Positions 26,659 through 35,707 are shown, numbered from the stretch's first letter. The stretch is DNA of 64,000 nucleotides from Magnetococcales bacterium WMHbin3 (GCA_002753185.1 PDZX01000018.1:1-64000); one strand, 5' to 3'. Notes: generated from the sequence alone by a model not told the origin. Numbers and translations are program-made.

Positions 26659-26975
26659 GGCAATCAGGATTGTGATGGCATTTTTCGCGTCCTCCGCGAT
26701 GGTCGTCCGCTGTCGATCCATTATCCTTTGGGGAAGACGAGGCCCTCCGAAAAAAAAATGCTCCAGATAGCCCAAATGGGTCATGCGCCCCTGGTCGGGA
26801 TGGCTGCAGAATGCCAGCCAGCTTCGACTTACTGCAACCCAGACATGGCGGATGCGCAATGGAAAGTGTTCTGCACGGGTTTATCAATCAGGCCGGGAGA
26901 TCGGTACACATTCTGATCTCCATGTTGCGCTATTATTATTTCAAGAGCGCGGGGAGTACGTTGGGCCATCCCTTG
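26659..26975. other. Intergenic stretch holding repeat copy B
   Basis: About 320 bp with no intact gene that I can support. It contains a run of nine A, the repeat at 26767-26794, and upstream in-frame start codons of the next gene (26859, 26922), which have poor ribosome sites. Confidence 0.45.
26767..26794 (+). repeat. Dispersed repeat, copy B (coding-like)
   Basis: Second copy of the 28-base element at 14903-14930, with one mismatch. The open frame around it reads 'KKMLQIAQMGHAPLVGM' and then 'AAECQPAS'. The equivalent frame of copy A reads 'KKKCDIAQMGHALLDEY' and 'AAECHS'. Codons of the AAEC part differ only at third positions, as expected for a formerly or presently translated element. 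Confidence 0.7.
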
Positions 26976-29639
26976 ATGGATGAGATCAAGAATAAATTGG
27001 TAAAAAGATATATTATTGTAAATGTGTTAATGGTTTTATGTATCACAGGCGGCCTGCTATGGAATCGGCAGGATCAATACGACCGGCAAATGACCCTGAC
27101 CATCGAGGCTATTAAAGAAGAATTATTAAAACAACAACGACAGCAGATCGGCATGATGCACGCCGCCATCGTCGCCATGCAACACAACCCCGCCCTCCAG
27201 GAAGCCATGATCGCGCAAGACCGGGAGCGGATGCAACGCGACGCACGGGGCATTTTCCAGGAACTGCGTCGGGAGTCGCGTGTCACGCATCTCTATTTTC
27301 ATCGGGCCGAGCGCGACAATTTCCTGCGGGTTCACCAACCCGACCGGCATGATGACCGGATCGACCGGGTCACGTTGCAGGTCGCCGCCGAAACCCTGCA
27401 ACCAGGGACGGGCATGGAGTTGGGACCACTGGGAACCTTCGTGTTGCGGGTGGTGCTGCCCTGGGAGGTCCATGGACGGCTGATCGGATTCGTCGAATTG
27501 GGCAAGGAGATCGATGACAATCTGAATGCATTGAAAATCCGCTTCGGCATCGACCTGTTCCTGTTCGTGCCCAAACAGCGCCTGGATCGGGAATCCTGGC
27601 GGGCCGGCATGCGTTTGCTGGACCGGGAGGATGACTGGGAGCGGTTCGCCGGCCATGTTCTGATCGGTTCCTCCTTCGCCATGCCGCACAACCTGGACCG
27701 GATGATCGGGCCGGAACTGTCTGACCCCACAGCGGACAAGACGCTGCCGTATCGCACCCGGATCGTGGAGGAGAAACGGCTCCATCTGTTTCGCGTCCCG
27801 ATCAAAGGCGCCGACGTCTCTGCGGATCCGGCATCGGAACCCTTCCTGATCATCACGAAGGATGCCCGGCAGGATTATCATGAGTCGTTTCTGCTGATCT
27901 TTCTCGCCGGTGTTTTCGGCATCGTGGCGGGTCTGGTGTTGGTGCTGCTCTTCTTGAGGTTGCAGCGTACCCTGGAAAAGAAGCTGCTCCATGCCAAAAA
28001 GACCGAACGCGCCACCCAGAACGCACTGCGACGCCTGAACGATATCGGCGCGGCCCTGTCGGCCCAACAGGACCCGAACCGCCTGCTGGAAACCATCCTG
28101 CTGGGCGCCAAGGAGCTGACCAATGCCGATGCCGGCACGCTCTACAGCGTCACCGAACGCCAGACCCTCAAATTCGAGTGTCTGCGCACCGACTCCCTGG
28201 GGATCGCCATGGGCGGGACCACCGGCGTCCCGATCCATTTTCCGGAACTGCCGCTCCACAAGGACGGCGAACCCAATCTGCGGATGGTCGCCACCTACGC
28301 GGCCCTGAAAGGCAGCACGGTCAACATTCCCGATGCCTATCAGGCCCAGGGGTTCGATTTTTCCGGCACCCGGAGTTTCGATCAGAGGACCAACTACCGC
28401 TCGCAATCCTTTTTGACCATGCCTTTGAAGAATCACGAAAACGTCATCATCGGGGTCTTGCAACTCATCAACGCCAAGGATCCCGTCAGCGGCGGGATCG
28501 TGGCCTTTACCGACGAGCAGCGGAAACTCGCCGAATCGTTGGCCTCGCAGGCGGCGATTGCCCTGAGCAACCAGCATCTGATCGCCGACCTGAAGCGGCT
28601 GTTCGAATCGTTCATTCAGTCGATCGCCACGGCCATCGACGACAAATCCCCCTATACGGGCGGCCATTGCCATCGGGTTCCCGTGCTCACCGAGATGCTC
28701 GCCAGGGCGGTCCACGAGGCGGATGAAGGGGTTTTCAAGGGGGTGATCCTCTCGGAGGAGGATCGTTACGAGCTGAAGATCGCCTCCTGGCTGCACGACT
28801 GCGGCAAGGTGGTCACCCCCACGGAGGTGGTGGACAAGGGGACCAAGCTGGAGACCCTGTTCGACCGCATTCGTCTGATCGATCTGCGTTTCGAGGTGGT
28901 CAAGCGGGATCTGCGCATCGCGGCCCTGGAGCGCAGGATGGTGGTACTGGCCCCTGCCGAACTGGCGCGGCTCGCTGGCGAGTTGGAGGAGGAGTCGCGG
29001 CGCATCGACGAGGATCGTGAATTCGTGCGGGAGAGCAATATCGGCGGGGAGTTCATGTCCAGTCAGCGCCAGGAGCGGATTCGCGCCATCGCCAGACGCC
29101 GCTGGATCGACGAACAGGGTCGCGAGCAGCCCTTCCTGACCGATAACGAGGTTTATAATCTCAACATTCCCAAAGGCACCATCAACGCCGAGGAACGCGG
29201 CATCATCAACAACCATGTGGTGGCCACGCTGCGGATGTTGGGGGCCATTCCCTTCCCACGGCATCTGGCGCGGGTCCCGGAGATCGCCGGCGCCCATCAC
29301 GAACAGGTGAACGGCAAGGGCTATCCCAGGGGGTTGACCGGCGATCAGGTCTCGATGCAGGCGCGCATGGTGGCCATCGCCGACGTGTTCGAGGCCCTCA
29401 CCGCCCGCGACCGTCCGTACAAGAAGGGCAAATCCCTGTCCGCCTCGCTGCGGATTCTCGGCACGATGATGCGCGAGGGACACATCGATCCGGATTTATT
29501 TAAGCTGTTTATAGATAAGGGGATTTTTGCGAAATACGCACGCGAGTTCATGGATCCGGAGCAGATCGATCCGGTGGATTTGAGTACGATTCCAGGCTAC
29601 GTTCCACAACCGGACGCGATGGAGCGCGCATCGTCATGA
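26976..29639 (+). CDS. Cache-GAF-HD-GYP transmembrane c-di-GMP phosphodiesterase
   Basis: An 887-residue protein from the ATG at 26976. Membrane helices at about 10-27 and 303-328 enclose a double-Cache domain paralogous to that of 15280-16332 ('FLRVHQPDR', 'ELGPLGTF'). A GAF domain (about 360-535) and an HD-GYP domain (about 545-850) follow, with 'WLHDCGK' near 605 and 'HHEQVNGKGYP' near 781. The HD-GYP domain carries a roughly 100-residue charged insert between these motifs. It should sense an external ligand and degrade c-di-GMP directly. Start choice is uncertain: in-frame ATGs at 26859 and 26922 are possible. Its stop overlaps the next start (ATGA). Confidence 0.87.
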   Translation: MDEIKNKLVKRYIIVNVLMVLCITGGLLWNRQDQYDRQMTLTIEAIKEELLKQQRQQIGMMHAAIVAMQHNPALQEAMIAQDRERMQRDARGIFQELRRESRVTHLYFHRAERDNFLRVHQPDRHDDRIDRVTLQVAAETLQPGTGMELGPLGTFVLRVVLPWEVHGRLIGFVELGKEIDDNLNALKIRFGIDLFLFVPKQRLDRESWRAGMRLLDREDDWERFAGHVLIGSSFAMPHNLDRMIGPELSDPTADKTLPYRTRIVEEKRLHLFRVPIKGADVSADPASEPFLIITKDARQDYHESFLLIFLAGVFGIVAGLVLVLLFLRLQRTLEKKLLHAKKTERATQNALRRLNDIGAALSAQQDPNRLLETILLGAKELTNADAGTLYSVTERQTLKFECLRTDSLGIAMGGTTGVPIHFPELPLHKDGEPNLRMVATYAALKGSTVNIPDAYQAQGFDFSGTRSFDQRTNYRSQSFLTMPLKNHENVIIGVLQLINAKDPVSGGIVAFTDEQRKLAESLASQAAIALSNQHLIADLKRLFESFIQSIATAIDDKSPYTGGHCHRVPVLTEMLARAVHEADEGVFKGVILSEEDRYELKIASWLHDCGKVVTPTEVVDKGTKLETLFDRIRLIDLRFEVVKRDLRIAALERRMVVLAPAELARLAGELEEESRRIDEDREFVRESNIGGEFMSSQRQERIRAIARRRWIDEQGREQPFLTDNEVYNLNIPKGTINAEERGIINNHVVATLRMLGAIPFPRHLARVPEIAGAHHEQVNGKGYPRGLTGDQVSMQARMVAIADVFEALTARDRPYKKGKSLSASLRILGTMMREGHIDPDLFKLFIDKGIFAKYAREFMDPEQIDPVDLSTIPGYVPQPDAMERASS

Positions 29640-31612
29640 AGCATTTCTTTCCTTGGCATGGCGTGATGGCGAAAAAAGAGAGCGGCTACAGTTTCGTCGC
29701 CCTCGCCATGGTGCTGGTCGTGGCCGGGGTGTGGTCATCCACATTGATTCTGCTGTTGCCATACATGGAGACGCAGGCGCGCCAGAAATCGGCGGAGATC
29801 CTCAAGCGCAACAAGAATGACATTCTCGGCTACGTGATGACCAACAAGGCGTTGCCGACCAGCCTGACCTACACCACCGATGGCCAGGGCAACGCCATTC
29901 AATACGCCTACGACTCCCGCCTGACCACGGCCAATGCCATCTGCGCCTACCAGTCCACGTATCTCACCGTGGATTCTTTGTCCAATATCGGGTTGGCCAT
30001 CTGGAGTCTGGGGCCGGACGGTGTGGTCAATCCAACTCCCACCCCGACCAAATCTGCCGGCGCCAAGTCGGCTGCGGTTGCTTTCGTCAATTCGGTCTAT
30101 GACAAGACCAACAGCCTGGATGACATTCTGGATTGGTTGACGCTGGATGAATTGAAAAAGGCCGCTGGGTGCGAGGAATTGGAGTCGGTTTCCACGTTGC
30201 GGATTGTCACGGATGGACTGCCGGCTGGTCAGGCAGGTTCTGTTTACAATGACGGCAATCCCGTCACCTTCACTGCTCAGGGTGGCAGTGGAAGTTCGTA
30301 CCAGTGGTGTGTGGAGAGTACCGCGCTTTCCGGTGTGTTGGCGGACAATATGTCATTTCCCGCCGGAACCGTAGTCGGTAGCTGTACAACGCCTTATCCG
30401 ACGAGTAGCTCCACTTTGGCACTGACTCCAACGTCCACTCCGTTTGATAGTAGCGATCAGAGCAGTTCCGGACATCAGATTCGCATGTTTTTGCAAGATG
30501 GAGCGTCTAATGCTGTTAATAGACTTTTTAAGTTGGTTGTAAAATTAATCACATCAATATCTATTGCTAAAGATTTTTCATCGCAGTTTCTGGCTTCCGC
30601 TACCCCCTATGCCGTTGGCGATGACATCTATATCGCGAAGAATCGCGATATCGGCGTGTCGTGGTCGCAAACGACCCGCTTTACCAATAACGGCAATGGC
30701 ACGATCACTGATACCCTCACCGGCTTAACCTGGATGAGAAACGCCAACTGTTGGGGAACGCGCACCTGGGCCAACGCCTTATCCAGAATAACAGGCTTGA
30801 ATGCGGGTACGCAGAGTTGCTCAGGGTATACCACTGGGACGTATGCTGATTGGCGGTTGCCAAATCGTGAGGAATTACACAGTTTGGTGGATTTTGGTCG
30901 CTTCAATCCCGCGTTTCCTTCAGGTCATCCATTCACCGGACTCGCGGCAGGGAGGTACTGGTCCAGTACGACCAATGCGAATGATACCGCAGACGCATGG
31001 AGCGTGGATTTCTATTATGGCGGCCACATAGCGTATGGCAAAACGATTGCGCAAAATGTGTGGCCAGTGCGAGGCGGTCTGGACAGCGCGCCATCTGCGG
31101 TGCGTAAAACCGGGCAAACGACTCAATACGCTGCCGGTGACGACGGGCAACTCGAAAAAGGAGTTGTCTGGCCAGCTCCACGTTTTTCAAATAATGGTAA
31201 TGGTACAGTAACAGATAATTTAACTACGTTAATTTGGATGAGGAATGCAAACTGCTGGGGATCCCAGAGTTGGAGCAACGCCTTGTCCAGAATAACAGGC
31301 TTGAATGCGGGTACGCAGAGCTGCTCTGGGTATGCCAGTGGGACGTATACCGATTGGCGGTTACCCAATTATCGAGAATTATTTTCATTAATTGACTGGA
31401 GCCTCACCAATCCCGCGTTGCCTTCCGGATATCCCTTTTTAAATGTCCAGACATGCGGCATCTCTTGCAGTTACTGGTCAGGAACGACCTACGCCGCCGT
31501 TACCAGTTCCGCATGGGTCGCATTTTTTGGGCCGGGAGGTCTCGCCGGCTTGACGGGCAGTCCTGGCAAAACGAATACACGTCCGGTATGGCCCGTGCGT
31601 GGCGGACAATGA
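29636..31612 (+). CDS. Pilin-like surface protein with two DUF1566 (Lcl_C) domains
   Basis: A 658-residue exported protein. The N-terminus resembles a type IV prepilin: short charged leader 'KKESG', then the hydrophobic 'YSFVALAMVLVVAGVW'; the usual Glu at mature position 5 is absent. A low-complexity Ser/Thr-rich middle follows, then two Lcl_C/DUF1566 repeats (about 345-480 and 505-655), each with 'NNGNGT', 'WMRNANCWG', 'ITGLNAGTQSCSGY', 'DWRLPN' and a 'WPVRGG' end. These lectin-like folds occur in surface and adhesion proteins. GC falls in the second half. The start overlaps the HD-GYP stop, so the c-di-GMP enzyme and this surface protein are co-expressed. Confidence 0.8.
   Translation: MKHFFPWHGVMAKKESGYSFVALAMVLVVAGVWSSTLILLLPYMETQARQKSAEILKRNKNDILGYVMTNKALPTSLTYTTDGQGNAIQYAYDSRLTTANAICAYQSTYLTVDSLSNIGLAIWSLGPDGVVNPTPTPTKSAGAKSAAVAFVNSVYDKTNSLDDILDWLTLDELKKAAGCEELESVSTLRIVTDGLPAGQAGSVYNDGNPVTFTAQGGSGSSYQWCVESTALSGVLADNMSFPAGTVVGSCTTPYPTSSSTLALTPTSTPFDSSDQSSSGHQIRMFLQDGASNAVNRLFKLVVKLITSISIAKDFSSQFLASATPYAVGDDIYIAKNRDIGVSWSQTTRFTNNGNGTITDTLTGLTWMRNANCWGTRTWANALSRITGLNAGTQSCSGYTTGTYADWRLPNREELHSLVDFGRFNPAFPSGHPFTGLAAGRYWSSTTNANDTADAWSVDFYYGGHIAYGKTIAQNVWPVRGGLDSAPSAVRKTGQTTQYAAGDDGQLEKGVVWPAPRFSNNGNGTVTDNLTTLIWMRNANCWGSQSWSNALSRITGLNAGTQSCSGYASGTYTDWRLPNYRELFSLIDWSLTNPALPSGYPFLNVQTCGISCSYWSGTTYAAVTSSAWVAFFGPGGLAGLTGSPGKTNTRPVWPVRGGQ
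30773..30862 (+). repeat. Intragenic DNA repeat, copy 1 (within DUF1566 gene)
   Basis: Matches 31277-31366 closely, with a perfect 35-base identity at 30782-30816 against 31286-31320. The copies are 504 bp apart and encode the core 'ITGLNAGTQSCSGY' segment of each DUF1566 domain. Such long nucleotide identity points to recent duplication or ongoing gene conversion. Confidence 0.85.
31277..31366 (+). repeat. Intragenic DNA repeat, copy 2 (within DUF1566 gene)
   Basis: Second copy of the repeat at 30773-30862. Sequence outside this core has diverged much more between the two domains, so the core alone has been homogenised or is under stronger constraint. Confidence 0.85.
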
Positions 31613-31771
31613 AGTTCAAGGTGTTATAAAATAGATTTGTATGAAGAGTTTGTTTTTTGTCTTGACCAGTGCATGTGTTAGGCGTGGCGCAATCGTCGTG
31701 GCTTCGCTATCATGGCGGGGGCAGTGGGTCCGCGCGACCTCTCAACAACCGATCATGCCGACAGGCAGACC

Positions 31772-34165
31772 ATGACCAGGCACCACCCCGATTCCATGGA
31801 CATCGAGCAGGCGCACCAACAGGCGGTCGAGTGCCATCGGGCCGGCGCGTTGCACGAGGCCGAGGAAGGCTATCGGGCGATTTTGCGTATCGATCCCCGG
31901 CATCCGGATGCCAATCACAATCTGGGGGTCCTGGCCCTGCAAACCGGACACCCCGCGCGCGGCGCGCCCCATTTCCTGGTCGCCCTGGAGGCCGCACCCG
32001 GCGTGCGGCAATACTGGCTGAGCGCCATCGACGCGCTGCTGCGGGCCGGCGCCTTCGACCGGGCCGGGGAGTTGCTGCCGCAGGCACGCTCGATGGATTC
32101 GGTCGCGGATGCGGTCGTGGCCCTGGAAGAGCGCATGAACCGTCTGACCAACGCCACGCACGCCCTGGTCGATCTGTATCGACAGGAGCGCATGCCGGAA
32201 ATGGAGGATCTGGCCAGCGGCATGGTGGCCGTGGAACCCGATTTCGGTTTCGGTTGGAAGGCCCTGGCGCTGGCCCGGCAAAGGCTGGGCCGGGGGGAAG
32301 AGGCATTCGAGGCGATGACCCATGCGACGCGTCTGCTGCCGGAAGACGCCGAGGTGCATGGCAACCTGGGAATCCTGTTGCGGGAACGGCAGAGGCTGGT
32401 GGAGGCCGAGGCCGCCTTGCGTGAGTCCATCCGCCTGAATCCCGATGGCGTGGAGGTCCATTTCGTTCTGGGGTTTCTGCTGCATGACCTGGAACGCCCG
32501 GAAGAGGCAGAGGTCGCCTTTCGGAAGGTCACCCGCCTGGCGCCGGGCCATGCGGAAGCCCATGCCAATCTGGGCGTGCTGCTCAATGGGCGCAAGCGTT
32601 TCGTCGAGGCCGAAGCCTGCTTGCGGGAGGCCATTCGTCTGTCCCCGGACGCCCCGGACGCCCACCTCAATCTGGGGTTGGTGCTGGGGAGCAACTGGCA
32701 GTGCCGGGAGGCATGGGTTCATTTCCAGCGGGCGCTGGAACTGCGCGCGGATTTTCATCTGGCGCGCTGGATTCTGGCCATTGCCCGGTTGCCGGTACAT
32801 TACCTATCGTGCGACGAGATCACCCGGACACGGCGCGCCTATGGCCGGGCATTGGCCGATCTGACGAACCGCTACTCCCCCGGCAGCATGGACCCGGCGC
32901 TCACCTCTCCATTGATCGGCTCCGTTCAGCCATTCCATTTGGCCTATCAATCCCGGAGCGACCGTTTCTTGCAGAAAGGCTATGGCCGTCTGGCATGCGC
33001 CATCATGGCGGCGTGGCTCGAACGGGAGGCGCCCTTGCCTCCGGTCCTCCCTGCCAGACCGGACGGACGGTTGCGCGTCGGCATCGTGTCCGGGCATTTT
33101 CAGCGTCATCCGGTGTGGCTGGTGGTGGTCAAGGGGCTGGTCCGGCATATGGACCGCTCCCGATTTCTCTTGTACGGCTATCATACGACCAGCGAATGCG
33201 ACGACGAAACCCGCAATGCCGAGAGCTGGTTCGACGGCTTTCGCCAGGGACCCTTCCCCCTGGAGCGCTGGGTGCGCACCATCCGGGAGGATCGTCCGGA
33301 TCTGTTGTTCTACCCGGAGATCGGCATGGATCCCATGACCCACAGGCTGGCCTGCCTGCGGTTGGCGCCGGTGCAGGCCACCAGTTGGGGGCATCCGTCC
33401 ACCTCCGGTTTTCCCACCATGGATTTTTTTCTCAGCGGCGAGTTGCTGGAACCGGCCAATGGCGACGACCACTACACCGAGCGGCTGATCCGTCTGCCCA
33501 ATACCGGATGTTGCTGGCTGCCGGACGGGTTGTTCCATCCGCCGTATCCCTTCGATCCGCCGGGCGCGGCGGATGCCGTGCGGCTGATGAGTTGCGGCAA
33601 ATCCTTCAAAAATTTACCCCAATACGATTGGGTCTATCCATCCCTTGCCAGACAATTGAAAAATTGTGTTTTTATCTTTTTTCATCAAGAAAAATTTACA
33701 AATAATCCTTTCCGGGAACGCCTTGGCCGGGCGTTTGCGGCGGAAGGGTTGAATATGGACGATTATTGTCATTTCCTGCCCTGGTTGCCCAAATCGTATT
33801 TTTTGAATTTGCTCGATCGGATGGATGTGTGTCTGGACACCATGCCCTTTTCCGGGTTCACCACGGCGATGGAGATTCTGGAATACGGGGTGCCGCTGGT
33901 GACGCTGGAGGGGAATCTGATGCGCAACCGGCTGGCGGCCGCCGTCCTGCGCCGGATGGGGGTCACCGAGACCATCGCCGGGAGCGCGGAGGAATACGTC
34001 TCCATCGTGCTGGAGTTGGCCCGCGATCCCGAACGGCGCAAGGCGCTCCGGGAGCGGATCCGCTCCCGTTATCCCCTGGTGTGCGGGGATCTCTCCGTGG
34101 TGCGCGCCTTCGAGGCGTTCGTGGAGGGGGCGGCGAAGGCGACGGGAGTGATGATTGAAGAATAA
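31772..34165 (+). CDS. TPR protein with O-GlcNAc-transferase-like (GT41) domain
   Basis: A 797-residue protein: TPR repeats over about 1-330 ('YRAILRIDPRHPDANHNLGVL', 'ALRESIRLNPDGVEVHFVLG') and a GT41-type transferase over about 420-780 ('RVGIVSGHFQRHPVW', 'APVQATSWGHPSTSGFPTMD', 'DTMPFSGFTTAMEILEYGVP'). Bacterial members transfer sugars to proteins such as flagellin or adhesins; the substrate here is unknown. The surface protein encoded just upstream is one candidate. Earlier starts (31712) are possible; the ATG at 31772 fits the beginning of the TPR region better. A fragment of a paralogue lies at 14545-14703. Confidence 0.87.
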   Translation: MTRHHPDSMDIEQAHQQAVECHRAGALHEAEEGYRAILRIDPRHPDANHNLGVLALQTGHPARGAPHFLVALEAAPGVRQYWLSAIDALLRAGAFDRAGELLPQARSMDSVADAVVALEERMNRLTNATHALVDLYRQERMPEMEDLASGMVAVEPDFGFGWKALALARQRLGRGEEAFEAMTHATRLLPEDAEVHGNLGILLRERQRLVEAEAALRESIRLNPDGVEVHFVLGFLLHDLERPEEAEVAFRKVTRLAPGHAEAHANLGVLLNGRKRFVEAEACLREAIRLSPDAPDAHLNLGLVLGSNWQCREAWVHFQRALELRADFHLARWILAIARLPVHYLSCDEITRTRRAYGRALADLTNRYSPGSMDPALTSPLIGSVQPFHLAYQSRSDRFLQKGYGRLACAIMAAWLEREAPLPPVLPARPDGRLRVGIVSGHFQRHPVWLVVVKGLVRHMDRSRFLLYGYHTTSECDDETRNAESWFDGFRQGPFPLERWVRTIREDRPDLLFYPEIGMDPMTHRLACLRLAPVQATSWGHPSTSGFPTMDFFLSGELLEPANGDDHYTERLIRLPNTGCCWLPDGLFHPPYPFDPPGAADAVRLMSCGKSFKNLPQYDWVYPSLARQLKNCVFIFFHQEKFTNNPFRERLGRAFAAEGLNMDDYCHFLPWLPKSYFLNLLDRMDVCLDTMPFSGFTTAMEILEYGVPLVTLEGNLMRNRLAAAVLRRMGVTETIAGSAEEYVSIVLELARDPERRKALRERIRSRYPLVCGDLSVVRAFEAFVEGAAKATGVMIEE

Positions 34166-34172
34166 AAATCAA

Positions 34173-34838
34173 TTACTTCATTAACAAAGTTACAGTAATA
34201 GAAAAAATCGCAACGACAAGGCTGGCTATGGTAGCAATAAGAATCCATATCTGAATTTTGGCACTTTCACGCTCCTGTTTCTCTTTCTTCTGTTTTTCTT
34301 CAAGCAGCTTGTTTAATTCTGTGCGGGCCATTTCTGCTTTAGAAACGATAGGAGCAATAAGATCGCAAATCCGTACTGTTTCGTCCAGGATTAGTATACG
34401 GTTATCAATTTGATCATCGATGTCTTCGCTTCTGACCACTGACTCTAAAAGCAATTTGGCTGCATCGAATTTTTGAGCATCTGTCACATATTCTGACCAG
34501 ACACTGGGAATAGATACGGTTCCGTAATCGTCTTGAAACGACTTGAATATACGTAAATAATACCACAGCAACATCTCTACTGCGTCGTAACGGGACCGTT
34601 GACAATGACGCAAAGCGCGGCGAAATTGTTCTTCTCGAAAGTCATCTTAAGTAAAGGCCAGACCTTTCAGAAGATGATGACCGGAATAGCGAAGTTCGTT
34701 GATGGCAGGGATGTATAGATTCAGGGATACACGTTCGGTTTTCTTGATCTGTTCTTCTGCCTCAGAAAACAAATCTTGCACTAAACGCAAAGTTTCAGAT
34801 ACATTTTGATCGTTGTTAGAAGACACGCGAGTTACCAC
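34173..34838 (-). pseudogene. Coiled-coil membrane-anchored protein split by an in-frame stop
   Basis: One reading frame of about 220 residues is interrupted by TAA at 34649-34647. Before it: GTG start, 'LRLVQDLFSEAEEQIKKTE', 'AINELRYSGHHLLKGLAFT'. After it, in the same frame: 'DDFREEQFRRALRHCQRSRY', 'DAVEMLLWYYL', a charged coiled coil and a C-terminal membrane helix (about the last 25 residues). Sense on both sides joins smoothly, so this is a nonsense mutation, an assembly error or readthrough. GC is far below the neighbours. The GTG overlaps the stop of the 72-residue gene. I do not recognise the family. Confidence 0.6.
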
Positions 34839-35056
34839 TAATCGGTCACAGAAAAACGATGATCGCGCAATGATTCCTTGATGCGTTTGAGGTCATTTTC
34901 TGTAGTGTAATGACCAAATTGTAAATTTAGATTGCCACGGGAAAATATAGACACAAGTTTGCGTACTATTTGATCGGATCTTGAAGCAGGAATAGTCGTG
35001 AGTGGCACACCTAGACGAAGATGGTTTTTGATCTTTGTCATCATAGAATCCAACAT
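34838..35056 (-). CDS. Small protein of unknown function in low-GC cluster
   Basis: A 72-residue, basic, soluble protein with no motif I recognise ('TKIKNHLRLGVPLTTIPAS', 'NLQFGHYTTENDLKRIKE'). The ATG at 35056 has GAGAGG six bases upstream, which supports real translation. Its stop TAG shares a base with the GTG of the next frame, so the small genes look like an operon. Codon use is AT-rich, unlike the chromosome around it. Confidence 0.55.
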   Translation of the reverse strand: MLDSMMTKIKNHLRLGVPLTTIPASRSDQIVRKLVSIFSRGNLNLQFGHYTTENDLKRIKESLRDHRFSVTD

Positions 35057-35080
35057 AATATCCTCTCAAACAGTTCCCCG

Positions 35081-35188
35081 TTATTTGGCGGGATCGTGTG
35101 TAACATGACTTGTATCTCTGGCAACAAGCAGATGCGCTGCATTCTCTCCGCTCGCTTCCTCGCGATATCGGTCATAGGGGGATAACAT
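35081..35188 (-). CDS. Very small ORF with strong ribosome site
   Basis: A 35-residue peptide starting 'MLSPYDRYREEASGENAA'. It is short, but AGGAGGAG lies five bases before its ATG, one of the best ribosome sites in the window. It ends 24 bp before the 72-residue gene. It could be a leader peptide, a small regulator, or the stump of a longer gene; no family is recognised. Confidence 0.4.
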   Translation of the reverse strand: MLSPYDRYREEASGENAAHLLVARDTSHVTHDPAK

Positions 35189-35475
35189 TGTCTCCTCCTG
35201 GTTTGGTTGGTCACTGTCCAAATGTCCGACAACACGACATTCTAACAAAACGATGCCATTGGAAGCAAGGAGAAATTTTATCATTCATATCTGTTAATCT
35301 ATTGCAAAAATATCCGCAAACTATCATTTAATTATAATATTATTTAATTTCAATTGCCGCAATCAAAATAAAAAGAATATAGACGCAATCTCTGAATAAC
35401 CCCTATTCCGGGAGTCCCTGGAAAGAGCGTCCAGGTGCGCTTTTTTTTCGAACCGGGTTACAAGCGTGACCCCAA
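35189..35475. other. AT-rich gap between small-gene cluster and tRNA
   Basis: About 290 bp with no protein gene I can support; 35280-35400 is very AT-rich. TTGCCG (35354-35359) and TATAGA (35378-35383), 18 bp apart on the plus strand, precede a hairpin with a T-run at 35422-35448, so a short plus-strand RNA is conceivable. Confidence 0.4.
35422..35448 (+). terminator. Terminator-like hairpin with T-run
   Basis: AAAGAGCG and CGCTTTTT pair (one G-T) around an 8-base loop, with eight T continuing on the plus strand. No plus-strand gene precedes it, so it either ends an unrecognised small RNA or is a relic. Confidence 0.4.
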
Positions 35476-35502
35476 ACAAAAACAGCCACCTTGCGGGTGG
35501 CT
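35476..35502 (-). terminator. Rho-independent terminator of the tRNA-Arg transcript
   Basis: On the minus strand AGCCACC and GGTGGCT form a 7-bp stem with a 5-base loop, followed by GTTTTTGTTT. It lies 19 bases past the CCA end of the tRNA. Confidence 0.8.
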
Positions 35503-35520
35503 ATCCATGTTTAAATCATT

Positions 35521-35598
35521 TGGCGCGCTCGGAAGGATTCGAACCTCCGGCCTACTGGTTCGTAGCCAGTTGCTCTATCCGGGCTGAGCTACGAGCGC
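35521..35598 (-). tRNA. tRNA-Arg (anticodon ACG)
   Basis: The acceptor stem GCGCTCG pairs with CGAGCGC. The anticodon arm is ACTGG-CTACGAA-CCAGT with anticodon ACG. The T arm carries TTCGAAT, and discriminator G is followed by an encoded CCA at 35523-35521. All four arms fold normally. It has its own promoter and terminator. The low-GC gene cluster begins directly past its 3' end, the usual side for integration at tRNA genes. Confidence 0.95.
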
Positions 35599-35612
35599 AT
35601 GATCTGTGGGAG

Positions 35613-35641
35613 AATTTAACCCGTGACGCGACCCGCGTCAA
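35613..35641 (-). promoter_or_regulatory. Promoter of tRNA-Arg
   Basis: On the minus strand TTGACG (35641-35636) and TAAATT (35618-35613) are 17 bp apart and end 15 bases before the tRNA 5' end, matching sigma-70 spacing. Confidence 0.7.
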
Positions 35642-35707
35642 GATGCAAAATGCATTTTTTTGCAACTGGCACTCCAACGGCTCTCCGCGGTACGACGCAA
35701 ACGGCGT

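Noticed and set aside
29636-31612. Diversity-generating retroelement target (DUF1566 domains can be DGR variable proteins)
   Set aside because: No reverse transcriptase or template repeat lies nearby, and differences between the repeat copies are not adenine-specific.
34166-35598. Complete integrative element at tRNA-Arg
   Set aside because: No integrase and no direct repeat of the tRNA end could be found at the other boundary; only composition and position suggest transfer.
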